This document shows, piece by piece, positions 55,877-64,000 of a stretch of 64,000 bases of DNA. Position numbers and translations under genes: made by a program. The notes beneath the pieces are model-generated. The model had not been told where the DNA came from, ran no database searches, and worked only from the letters and a program-made list of their open reading frames with translations. The first letter of the stretch is position 1. Each line of letters begins with the position of its first letter. The DNA is from an uncultured Bacteroidota bacterium (GTDB taxonomy: Bacteria; Bacteroidota; Bacteroidia; Bacteroidales; F082), in contig CAITDJ010000032.1 of assembly GCA_903891085.1 (NCBI GenBank), positions 1 through 64,000 on the forward strand, written 5' to 3'.

Positions 55877-56635
55877 ATGCGTAAGAAAATTGTAGCTGGT
55901 AACTGGAAAATGAACCTCACTTTCAATGAAGCTGAAGATTTACTGGATGAAATAGTTGATCTTCTTGAGGATGAAACTATTGAAGCACAGGTAATTGTAT
56001 GTCCACCATACCCTTATCTTGAAATGGCCAGCGATATTGCCAAAGAGAGTAAATTTTTCGTTGGCGCACAAAATATTAGTCCATTCGAAGCGGGTGCCTA
56101 TACCGGTGAAGTATCATCATCCATGCTTACTTCTATGGAGATAACCCATTGCATTATCGGTCATAGCGAACGCCGTAAATATTTTAATGAAGATGATAAA
56201 ATGTTGACTGCCAAGGTTAATCAGGCCCTTCAACATAAGATTATTCCTATTTTTTGTGTTGGCGAAGCCTTGCCTGAACGCGAAGCCGGAAGTCATTTTG
56301 AAGTAGTTCGTCATCAGGTGCGTCATGGTTTATTCCATCTCGACACCGATGAGTTTGCAAAAGTTGTCGTTGCCTACGAACCAGTTTGGGCTATCGGTAC
56401 AGGTGTTACAGCCAAACCAGAACAGGCCAAAGAAATGCATGATTATATCCGCACCCTGATCAATGAACGATATGGTAAGGAAATTGCTGAGGCTACATTG
56501 ATTCTTTATGGTGGTAGCTGTAATTCGAAGAATGCCAGCGAAATATTTGCCCAGGAAGGTGTTGATGGTGGATTAATTGGTGGAGCTTCATTAATTCCGG
56601 AGGAATTTCTGGCTATTTGCAAAGCTGCTAAATAA
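55877..56635 (+). CDS. tpiA: Triosephosphate isomerase
   Basis: Interconverts dihydroxyacetone phosphate and glyceraldehyde-3-phosphate in glycolysis. The ATG at 55877 (MRKKIVAGNWKMN) gives 252 residues, the family's size; the longer frame from a TTG at 55853 adds 8 residues. Catalytic residues are visible: Lys11 in GNWKMN, His in IIGHSERR and Glu in VAYEPVWAIGTG, followed by LYGGSCNSKNA and DGGLIGGASL for phosphate binding. The prmA gene starts 3 bases after its stop. Confidence 0.97.
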   Translation: MRKKIVAGNWKMNLTFNEAEDLLDEIVDLLEDETIEAQVIVCPPYPYLEMASDIAKESKFFVGAQNISPFEAGAYTGEVSSSMLTSMEITHCIIGHSERRKYFNEDDKMLTAKVNQALQHKIIPIFCVGEALPEREAGSHFEVVRHQVRHGLFHLDTDEFAKVVVAYEPVWAIGTGVTAKPEQAKEMHDYIRTLINERYGKEIAEATLILYGGSCNSKNASEIFAQEGVDGGLIGGASLIPEEFLAICKAAK

Positions 56636-56638
56636 AAC

Positions 56639-57475
56639 ATGACCTATATTGAACTTACTTTCAGTCCATTGAGTGACGAAAGTTTGCAGGAACTATTGTC
56701 AGCCATGTTAACAACAATTGGTTGCGACAGTTTTTTTGAGGATCAGGATGGTTTTAAAGCGTATTGTCCGCTTGATGTTTACAGTGATACTTTAGTGAAT
56801 GAAGTGCTGTCAAATGAAATGTTTGCCTCTGTTAAATTAGTTTCAGCTGTTCCTTTGGAAGATAAAAACTGGAATGCGATCTGGGAATCTAACTACGAAC
56901 CAGTGCTGATTGATAACCGCTGTTTGATTCGGGCACCTTTTCATCATGATGTGCCAACGACGGTTGAATTTGATCTGATCATTGAGCCTAAAATGTCGTT
57001 TGGAACCGCGCATCATGAAACCACATCCCAGATGATTCAACTATTGCTAAATTCCGATGTTAAAGGATGTTCGCTGCTCGATATGGGCAGTGGAACAGCC
57101 GTTTTGGCGATTCTGGCACGCAAACTGGGCGCTTTTCCGGTTGTTGCCATTGACAATGATGAATGGGCTTACAACAATGCCATCGAAAATATCAAATTGA
57201 ACGAAACTGATGATATTCAGGTTGAATTGGGTGATGCAGATAGTATCGGCAACCGGAAATTTGATGTTATTCTGGCGAATATCAACCGAAATATCCTGTT
57301 GCGTGATATGTCCTTTTATGTGAAAGCACTCAATAAATCATCACGATTATTGATAAGTGGTTTTTATGAGTCTGACCTTGTTTCAATAAGGACATCGGCT
57401 GAAAATTCAGGATTGCGATTTGAAAATTATGTATCTAATAATCAGTGGGTTGCTGCTTTATTTGTAAAAGATTAG
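56639..57475 (+). CDS. prmA: Ribosomal protein L11 methyltransferase
   Basis: Methylates ribosomal protein L11 using SAM. The 278-residue protein has an N-terminal L11-recognition domain (about 1-115, YIELTFSPLSDESLQELL ... NWNAIWESNYEPVLI) and a Rossmann methyltransferase domain with FGTAHHETTSQM, LLDMGSGTAVLAILARKLGA (SAM motif I), AIDNDEWAYNNA and ILANINRNILL. This is the PrmA layout. It is three bases downstream of tpiA and probably co-transcribed with it. Confidence 0.93.
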   Translation: MTYIELTFSPLSDESLQELLSAMLTTIGCDSFFEDQDGFKAYCPLDVYSDTLVNEVLSNEMFASVKLVSAVPLEDKNWNAIWESNYEPVLIDNRCLIRAPFHHDVPTTVEFDLIIEPKMSFGTAHHETTSQMIQLLLNSDVKGCSLLDMGSGTAVLAILARKLGAFPVVAIDNDEWAYNNAIENIKLNETDDIQVELGDADSIGNRKFDVILANINRNILLRDMSFYVKALNKSSRLLISGFYESDLVSIRTSAENSGLRFENYVSNNQWVAALFVKD

Positions 57476-57549
57476 TAACTTAATTCGTTTTGATTATTAC
57501 ATTTGCTTATTAGGAATTCTCACATTAAAAATTTCTTTTTCATTCGCTT

Positions 57550-60500
57550 ATGATGAAACGCCTTTTCCGGTGCCTGTTGGTAATTGTTATAATACATTTC
57601 TGTTTACCTGTTTCGGCTCAGGAAGAAATATTCTTTTCAACTGATTCTCAAAAGTTTATCGAACAAGTTGATTCATTGTTGAATCAAACCAACAATAAGT
57701 TGAATCTGGAAAAAGCCCAGATTCTAATGACAAAGTTGCGTGATCCGTGGATTCAGGGTCGCTTTAACAAAGAGGAAAAAGACTATATAAAGGCTATTGC
57801 TGAAAAAATGCAAGAGCGAAAACTGCCAGTATATCCTGATTTATACAATTATCTTGTTGTTATTCAGTTGCTTACCGATTCGAAACAGCCAGCTTCAAGC
57901 ACCTTGAAATGGTTTAGTTTTGCATTCGACATGATACAGGGAAACTCATTAAAACCATTTAATGAGGTACTTGCCTTCACCGAAAGGTTTCTGTTAGCCG
58001 ATGAACTGAAATCGAAAAGTGGCGTGTTTTGGGCATCACGCAATTCACAATACCGATTTGATGTCGATAGCTCCTTGTTGATTCGTTTCGAAAAACTTGA
58101 TTTAGTATGTTCCAGCCAGCGCGACAGTTCAGTTATCCGAAAGACATCTGGTGTTTTTAAATACCAAACCTGCTCCTGGACGGGAAAAGAAGGCAAGGTT
58201 GATTGGTGGAGATTTGGATATGAACAGGATGAATTCTGTGCGCGGCTTGGTAACTACACCATCAACATGAATTTGTCGGAATACACAGCAGATTCTGTAG
58301 TATTTGAGAACAAAAAACTGTTTTCGGATCGGTTATTAGGCCGATTCTCTGACAAAGTATTGAGTAACAAACCAAATCAACGCTCAAATTACCCACGATT
58401 CTCTACCTATTTTGACGATTATGAGATAAATGATATTTTCCCAGGCATTGGTTTCAATGGTCGTATTTCAATCGAAGGCGGAACAGTGTTTGGGCAAGGT
58501 TCGGAAAATAAAAATGCAACATTAACCTATCATGTTAAAAACGAAATAGTTGCAGTAATTTACTCAAAAAGTTTCATTATAGGAAGTGATAAATTAACCT
58601 CTGTGAATGCAAAGGCAAAGTTTTTAATTAAAGGGGATTCCATTTATCATCCCGAACTGAAAATGCGCTTTTCGAACGATACCAGGATGCTTCTCCTCTA
58701 CAGATCGGATGAAGGTGTGGGGGAGGCTCCGTTTTCAGATTCCTACCATAAAGTAGATTTGTATTTTGAAACGTTGAATTGGAATATTGATACGGAAGAA
58801 TTGACATTCAGTAAGTTAGAAGGCGTTTCACAAGAATCTAAAGGTTGGATTGAATCGCAAAATTATTTCTCTAACAGGGAATACCAGATTCTGAAAGGTA
58901 TTGATGATTACCATCCTATGGTATTGATTGACAATTATTTGAAGACTTTTGGATACAAAAATACCTTGCAATTAAATGCTTTTTCCGATTATATCAATAT
59001 GCCATCCGAACAAGTACTGACCCAGTTTCTACGTCTGGCATCAAAAGGATTCATGGTGTATGATGTGGAAAGCCAGACAGGAACAGTAACGGACAAATTT
59101 TTCAATGTGCTGTCGGCACGGGCAGGTAAAACTGACTATGATGTTATCAAACTTCAAAGTGTAACTACAAAACGCATCCCCAATATCAGCTACGATTTCA
59201 AGACAAAAAATTTGAATATTAACGGCGTTGTGAAAGTGATTTTGAGCGACACGCAAAATGTTGTGATACAGCCTAATAATGATTTAATCGTTATGAAAAA
59301 AAATCGTGACTTTGCATTTTCAGGCGTGGTTCAGGCAGGTTTATTCAAATTTTATGCGTACGATTGCTCGTTTGAATATGACAAATTTCAGTTAAACTTT
59401 GCTTATATCGATTCCATCTCGTTTTTGGTGAAATCAAGGGAGATTACTGAGAATAATGAAAAACAACGATACGTTAAAGTCAGGAATGTGCTCGCAAACC
59501 TCACTGGTAATTTGCTAATTGATGATCCGGCTAACAAATCCGGCCTGAAAAAATTCAGCCATTTTCCGGTTTTCGAAAGTAAGGGCGAATCGTATGTTTA
59601 TTTTGATAATAAGCAAACCCAGGATGGTTTATTGAAGAAAGAGAAGTTCTATTACGCTGTAGAACCTTTCATCATTGATAGTTTGATGACATTCAGCACC
59701 GATGAGTTGAAATTTGAAGGTTACCTTGCATCAGCCGGAATTTTCCCTGTTTTTCGTGAACCATTGATTGTGATGGAAGATTATTCATTGGGATTTAATC
59801 ATGTCACCACGCCAATTGGTTATGGTATGTATGAAAACAAAGCTAATTTCTTTGATTTTATCCACCTTTCAAACAAAGGGTTCTTTGGAAATGGACGCAT
59901 AGAGTATCTCACATCTGTAATAAAATCAGACACTTTCAAACTCTATCCCGATTCGGTGCTCAGTTTGGTGAATGAATTTGTAATGAATGAGAAAAATACA
60001 ACTGTTGAATTTCCACGCGGACAAGCCGATTCTGTTGCTTTCCGTTGGCTGGCTGATACAAATATTGTTCAGCTAACTACACTTGAAAAACCATATATTG
60101 CTTACAACAACGCAATTGTCAGGGGATTGGTAAATGTATCGCCTGATGGAATGCATGGTCGTGGAACCATTTCGTTTTCAAATGCCGAGATTGAAAGCAG
60201 AATGATACGTTTTCTCAGTCAATCATTTTATGCTGATACAGCTAATTTTCAATTATTTACAACTGAAGGTAAGCTGATCGCATTCGAAGCCTTGGGATAT
60301 CAGGCAGTGATTGATTTTGAAGCGAGAACCGGTAACTTTAAGTCAATTGGCAGCAATTGTCAGTTGTCTTTTCCTTTCAATCAGTATATCTGTACGTTGG
60401 ATGAAGCGAATTGGTTAATGGATCTCGATAAATTGAAATTAAATAACAATAAGATTCAAAAAAGGTATGATCTTGACAATATGAAAATTGATCAGATTAT

Positions 60501-62031
60501 TGATCTCGATTTGTCGGGTTCCAACTTTGTATCGACACACCCATTGCAGGATTCGCTTTCATTTTTCTGTCTTGCAGCTGATTATGATCTGGTCAATTAC
60601 ACCATCAACGCACAGAATGTTAAGATTATAAGAGTTGCCGATGCTGCAATTTTTCCTAACGATGGTTTGGTTACAATCGAAAAAGGGGCAAATATGGAAA
60701 CCCTGGAATCAGCAACCATTATCACTGATCTCGAAAGCCGCTATCATCAAATCACCGATGCCGAAGTAACCATCGAAAGCCGGCAAAATTTTAATGCAAC
60801 AGGAAAGTACAAGGTAATTATCCCGGACGGAAAAGTGCATGAAATTCTGTTTCATACCATCACCGTTGGTCCGGATGGACATACAATGGCAACAGCCATG
60901 ATTTACGAAAACAACCCCATTTCCTTCGGAAAGTATTTTGATGTAATCGGGCAGGTCGGTATGATTTCGACCCGAAAACATTTTCAGTATACCGGGGGAT
61001 TCAGAATAAACGAAAGTTGCCATGCAGGGCTAAATCCGTATGTTGGTTTCGATACAATAATTGATCCGTTTAATGTCAGGATACCAGTTTCCAAACCAAC
61101 CGATATGAAGGGAATTCCATTGCAATGTGGTTTTTATTGGGATGGCAGCACTGATTCTTATCATGGAAGTTTCCTGCGATATCCACACTCGGATTTGGAT
61201 ATTCCTGTTTTCGAACAAAGTGGAGTTTTGTTCTATGAAAATAGTTCCAGTTCATTCAAAATTGACGAATATGTTCAAAAACAGAGACCACAGTTACTCT
61301 CACTGAAAACGAAGCGTTGTTTCCTTTCGGGAAATGGTAAATTGGATTTTGATATTGACATGCATTTTGTTGATATTCAAACATATGGAGATATGAATTA
61401 TCATATGATTCCGGACTCCACCAGTTTGAATCTTTTCCTTACACTCGATTTCAGTTTTGATCAGAAAGTTATGTCGGTGATGAGCGACAGTTTGAATGCA
61501 GTAAATTTGAAAGCAATAAACCTGTCAGAAGGTAATTATGTAGGCGCAATTTCACAATTGATTTCAGATGAGGAAGCCGAAAAAGTGATTAGTGATATTT
61601 CGAATTATGGTTATTACCGCAGGCTGCCTCAGACTTTGCAGAAGTCGATAGTGATCAGTAATGTGAAGATGGTGTTTAACAGGGAAACTAATACCTTTGT
61701 TTCTGAAGGTCAGATAGGGATCAGTAATTTGTATGATGTTTCTGTCAATAAATATGTGAATGGCTATATTGAGCTGGAGAAGGGTAAAACATCGGGCAGT
61801 TTTAAAATCTATTTGCAACCTACAAATCAGCAATGGTATTATTTTGATTATAAAAGCGGAGTGCTTCAGGCCATTTCTTCATCAGGACAGTTCAATAATG
61901 AATTGATGTCGATCAAACAGGAAAAACGAATAAAAATGGATACTGAAACGGGAGAACAATACGAATATGTAATTTCGACACGCCGCAAAGCGATTGAGTT
62001 TTTAAGAACTATGCAACCAGAAAATGAATAA
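57550..62031 (+). CDS. Very large secreted protein of unknown function
   Basis: I do not recognise a named family. The 1493-residue protein has a signal peptide (KRLFRCLLVIVIIHFCLPVSAQ). After a helical N-terminal region (about 25-150) the rest is dominated by beta-rich segments with repeated short elements such as a NxxG-x-x-(K/R)-(V/I) pattern, FxGxVxxGLFKFY, and recurring YxxxIDSxxFxVK. There is no transmembrane barrel end (no C-terminal aromatic strand), no lipobox and no T9SS tail (it ends in a charged EFLRTMQPENE). It is likely periplasmic or outer-surface and of Bacteroidota type. plsY starts 7 bases after its stop, so they are likely co-transcribed. Confidence 0.7.
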   Translation: MMKRLFRCLLVIVIIHFCLPVSAQEEIFFSTDSQKFIEQVDSLLNQTNNKLNLEKAQILMTKLRDPWIQGRFNKEEKDYIKAIAEKMQERKLPVYPDLYNYLVVIQLLTDSKQPASSTLKWFSFAFDMIQGNSLKPFNEVLAFTERFLLADELKSKSGVFWASRNSQYRFDVDSSLLIRFEKLDLVCSSQRDSSVIRKTSGVFKYQTCSWTGKEGKVDWWRFGYEQDEFCARLGNYTINMNLSEYTADSVVFENKKLFSDRLLGRFSDKVLSNKPNQRSNYPRFSTYFDDYEINDIFPGIGFNGRISIEGGTVFGQGSENKNATLTYHVKNEIVAVIYSKSFIIGSDKLTSVNAKAKFLIKGDSIYHPELKMRFSNDTRMLLLYRSDEGVGEAPFSDSYHKVDLYFETLNWNIDTEELTFSKLEGVSQESKGWIESQNYFSNREYQILKGIDDYHPMVLIDNYLKTFGYKNTLQLNAFSDYINMPSEQVLTQFLRLASKGFMVYDVESQTGTVTDKFFNVLSARAGKTDYDVIKLQSVTTKRIPNISYDFKTKNLNINGVVKVILSDTQNVVIQPNNDLIVMKKNRDFAFSGVVQAGLFKFYAYDCSFEYDKFQLNFAYIDSISFLVKSREITENNEKQRYVKVRNVLANLTGNLLIDDPANKSGLKKFSHFPVFESKGESYVYFDNKQTQDGLLKKEKFYYAVEPFIIDSLMTFSTDELKFEGYLASAGIFPVFREPLIVMEDYSLGFNHVTTPIGYGMYENKANFFDFIHLSNKGFFGNGRIEYLTSVIKSDTFKLYPDSVLSLVNEFVMNEKNTTVEFPRGQADSVAFRWLADTNIVQLTTLEKPYIAYNNAIVRGLVNVSPDGMHGRGTISFSNAEIESRMIRFLSQSFYADTANFQLFTTEGKLIAFEALGYQAVIDFEARTGNFKSIGSNCQLSFPFNQYICTLDEANWLMDLDKLKLNNNKIQKRYDLDNMKIDQIIDLDLSGSNFVSTHPLQDSLSFFCLAADYDLVNYTINAQNVKIIRVADAAIFPNDGLVTIEKGANMETLESATIITDLESRYHQITDAEVTIESRQNFNATGKYKVIIPDGKVHEILFHTITVGPDGHTMATAMIYENNPISFGKYFDVIGQVGMISTRKHFQYTGGFRINESCHAGLNPYVGFDTIIDPFNVRIPVSKPTDMKGIPLQCGFYWDGSTDSYHGSFLRYPHSDLDIPVFEQSGVLFYENSSSSFKIDEYVQKQRPQLLSLKTKRCFLSGNGKLDFDIDMHFVDIQTYGDMNYHMIPDSTSLNLFLTLDFSFDQKVMSVMSDSLNAVNLKAINLSEGNYVGAISQLISDEEAEKVISDISNYGYYRRLPQTLQKSIVISNVKMVFNRETNTFVSEGQIGISNLYDVSVNKYVNGYIELEKGKTSGSFKIYLQPTNQQWYYFDYKSGVLQAISSSGQFNNELMSIKQEKRIKMDTETGEQYEYVISTRRKAIEFLRTMQPENE

Positions 62032-62037
62032 AGAGTC

Positions 62038-62676
62038 ATGATAGAAAATATAATGTTTTATACTTTTCCTGTAATTCTCGCTTATTTGTTGGGCTCAATT
62101 CCAACGGCAGTGTGGGTTGGTAAGCGTTTCTATAATATTGATGTACGTAAAGAAGGATCTGGAAATGCCGGTGCAACCAACACCATACGTGTATTGGGAT
62201 TGAAAGCAGGAATTCCGGTTTTAATTATCGATGTGTTGAAAGGTTATGCAGCTGTGGCACTTGCCCCGCTTGTGGCTTCTTTAATTTCGGAAGAAACGCT
62301 TTCAGCTACGCTAATACTGGCATCAGCTGCGGCGGTTGTTCTGGGTCACACATTTCCTTTGTTAGCAGGTTTTAAAGGTGGCAAAGGGGTTGCTACATTG
62401 CTTGGTGTTGGTATTGGTTTGTTTCCGGCTGCATCACTTACGGTAGTGTTAATCTTTACCATAATACTTATACTTACACATTATGTCTCACTGGGAAGTA
62501 TTATTGCCTCCATCAGTTTTCCGTTTCTGGTAATTTTTGTATTTCATTCACCGGGTATTGTTTATTCAGGATTGGCAATTGGGGTAGCAGTTTTTATACC
62601 ATTCACCCACCGAAAGAATATTGTACGATTAATCAAAGGGACTGAGTCTAAAATAAGTTTCAAAAAGAAAAAATAA
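62038..62676 (+). CDS. plsY: Glycerol-3-phosphate acyltransferase PlsY
   Basis: Transfers an acyl group from acyl-phosphate to glycerol-3-phosphate, the first step of phospholipid synthesis, at the inner membrane. The 212-residue protein has five membrane helices and the three conserved loops: YLLGSIPTAVWVGK, GSGNAGATNTIRVLG and GHTFPLLAGFKGGKGVAT. It follows the giant secreted protein gene directly. Confidence 0.96.
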   Translation: MIENIMFYTFPVILAYLLGSIPTAVWVGKRFYNIDVRKEGSGNAGATNTIRVLGLKAGIPVLIIDVLKGYAAVALAPLVASLISEETLSATLILASAAAVVLGHTFPLLAGFKGGKGVATLLGVGIGLFPAASLTVVLIFTIILILTHYVSLGSIIASISFPFLVIFVFHSPGIVYSGLAIGVAVFIPFTHRKNIVRLIKGTESKISFKKKK

Positions 62677-62769
62677 TTTCCTGTTAATAAAAAATCCCTG
62701 AATAATGAAATTTTGACAATTTGTTATACACAAATTTGTTAATTTTACACACACAAATAATTCTGATCT

Positions 62770-63897
62770 ATGAAATTCATTATTTCCAGTTTGAGTCTAT
62801 TACGTGGTCTTCAATCACTTAGTGGTGTTTTAAGTTCATCAAACCAACTCGAGATTCTCAATAATTTTTTGTTTCGTGTAGGTGATGGCAGTATTCAAAT
62901 CGTTGCTTCCGACCTTGAAACCACTATGTTGATCAATGTTAAACCTGATTTAATTGAAGGATCCGGGGATGTTGCTATTCCGGCGCGAATATTACTCGAA
63001 ACCTTGAAAACATTTCCTGATATCCCGATTACCTTGTCAATCGATACCAATACTTTTGCTATTGAGTTATTTGGCGGGGAAGGAAGATACAAACTTGTTG
63101 GTTATTCAGGGGAAGAATTTCCTTCGGTTCCCACCATTCCGGATGCCACTGAAATAAACCTTGATCCCGATTTGTTAATAAGTGCCATTGAGAAAACTGT
63201 ATTTGCAGCAGGAAATGATCCTATTCGTCCGATCATGTCAGGAGTGTTGTGCGAATTGAACGAAAACTATACCACCTTTGTTGCAACCGATGCACACAAA
63301 TTGGTTCGTTATCGCCGGTTTGATGTTAAATCGGAAAAACAGGCATCATTTGTACTACCCAAAAAACCAATCACCCAGTTAAAGAATATTTTAACCGGTG
63401 ATTCAAATGGGATGGTGAAGGTACGATTCAATCAGACAAATGCTTCGTTCGAACATAATAATATGCTGTTAATCTGTCGTTTGATTGAAGGTCGTTATCC
63501 CAATTACGAGGCAGTTATTCCTACAACAAATCCAAATCGACTCACTATTGATCGTGTTGCCTTGTTAAATGCAATTCGACGCGCTTCAATATTCACCAAC
63601 AAAGCAAATCCCCAGGTTCGTTTCCGCTTAAGCGGACAGGAGTTGAATATTTCGGCCGAAGACCTGGAGTATTCAAACGAAGCCAAAGAGCGTCTGAGTT
63701 GCAATTATGAAGGCGACGATATGGAGATTGGTTTTAACTCACGCTTTTTTCAGGAAATGCTTTCCAATGTTCACGTAGAAGAAATTCGTCTCGAAATGTC
63801 AGCCCCGAATCGTGCAGGTCTTCTTATGCCTTCGGTAGTTGATAATGCCGATGAAGATTTGCTGATGCTTATCATGCCGGTGATGCTGCAACAGTAA
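62770..63897 (+). CDS. dnaN: DNA polymerase III beta subunit (sliding clamp)
   Basis: Forms the ring that holds DNA polymerase on DNA. The 375-residue protein has the three repeated clamp domains and typical motifs: MKFIISSLSLLRGLQSLSGVL at the N-terminus, SDLETTM, ARILLETLKTFPD, FVATDAHKLVRYR, LICRLIEGRYPNYEAVIP and the C-terminal LMLIMPVMLQQ. No dnaA or recF lies beside it in this window, as often in this phylum. A terminator follows 22 bases after the stop. Confidence 0.97.
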   Translation: MKFIISSLSLLRGLQSLSGVLSSSNQLEILNNFLFRVGDGSIQIVASDLETTMLINVKPDLIEGSGDVAIPARILLETLKTFPDIPITLSIDTNTFAIELFGGEGRYKLVGYSGEEFPSVPTIPDATEINLDPDLLISAIEKTVFAAGNDPIRPIMSGVLCELNENYTTFVATDAHKLVRYRRFDVKSEKQASFVLPKKPITQLKNILTGDSNGMVKVRFNQTNASFEHNNMLLICRLIEGRYPNYEAVIPTTNPNRLTIDRVALLNAIRRASIFTNKANPQVRFRLSGQELNISAEDLEYSNEAKERLSCNYEGDDMEIGFNSRFFQEMLSNVHVEEIRLEMSAPNRAGLLMPSVVDNADEDLLMLIMPVMLQQ

Positions 63898-63918
63898 GAA
63901 ATTATATTTTTTTTATCG

Positions 63919-63947
63919 ATCCCCCGGTTAAACGGGGGATTTTTTTT
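63919..63947 (+). terminator. Terminator of dnaN
   Basis: Eight-base-pair stem ATCCCCCG / CGGGGGAT with a six-base loop, then a run of T (63940-63947). The last 53 bases of the window hold nothing further recognisable. Confidence 0.9.
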
Positions 63948-64000
63948 GCAGTTAATTGAACCATTCCTGTATTTTCTTGTTAAATTGTCAAGTTTTAAAA

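Overview
The window looks like a chromosomal stretch from a member of the Bacteroidota, most likely class Bacteroidia. Several signs agree. Two proteins carry type IX secretion C-terminal sorting domains. Promoter-like pairs of TTTG/TTG and TAnnTTTG stand upstream of several genes. Shine-Dalgarno sequences are nearly absent. Families typical of the phylum are present (DUF349, BatA, DUF1599, BT_3928-type, DUF4369-type thioredoxin proteins, hybrid sensor kinases). The gene order rpsU-xerC-hpf-tRNAs-tuf is also familiar from this phylum. Flavodiiron protein, a flavin reductase-rubredoxin protein, rubrerythrin and a second ferritin-like protein point to an anaerobe or microaerobe that must dispose of oxygen and peroxide. 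No phage, plasmid, CRISPR or intact insertion sequence was seen; most of the window is housekeeping DNA.

Layout. 1-3400: tuf (cut by the window edge), four tRNAs, hpf, xerC and rpsU on the minus strand, then a plus-strand tRNA-Val with a terminator. 3500-6250: a thioredoxin-like periplasmic protein and a secreted endonuclease/exonuclease/phosphatase-fold protein. 6228-16588: a signalling block on the minus strand with three hybrid histidine kinases, CheR and a receiver-less CheB, but no receptor or CheA/CheW. 16654-21821: an AddB-like nuclease, a MurU-like sugar-1-phosphate nucleotidyltransferase and an AmgK-like kinase fused to a RapZ C-terminal domain. 21949-34261, mostly plus strand: ferritin-like protein, PLP-dependent sulfur amino acid enzyme, patatin with outer-membrane barrel, DUF349 protein, guaA, a five-LysM protein and a MORN-type lipoprotein. 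34264-39116: a DUF2271/T9SS protein, small membrane and lipoproteins and a T9SS protein, with heptad-phased inverted repeats between them. 39338-47727: gdhA, BatA/VWA protein, topoisomerase IV subunit A, flavodiiron protein and a lipoprotein. 47738-51245: two small membrane proteins, a toxin-antitoxin pair whose toxin has an in-frame stop, and the rubredoxin/rubrerythrin pair. 51330-63897: cdaA and folP (minus), then DUF1599, BT_3928-like, an orphan permease, tpiA, prmA, a 1493-residue secreted protein of unknown function, plsY and dnaN.

How it fits together. The flavodiiron protein, the flavin reductase-rubredoxin and rubrerythrin form a plausible electron route from flavin to rubredoxin to O2/H2O2 reduction. 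The AmgK-like kinase and MurU-like transferase match the cell-wall sugar recycling route that feeds UDP-MurNAc, and the fused RapZ domain suggests built-in sensing of an amino-sugar phosphate. The kinases with CheR/CheB may form a methylation-tuned sensory circuit without classical chemoreceptors.

The most unusual signals are: three sequence families of intergenic repeats that all share a strict seven-base period and fold back on themselves; the perfect AAGGAGGT before hpf in a genome otherwise almost free of such sites; the AmgK-RapZ fusion; the toxin gene with an in-frame TAG; and the 1493-residue secreted protein. All calls come from reading the sequence alone; no database search was run.
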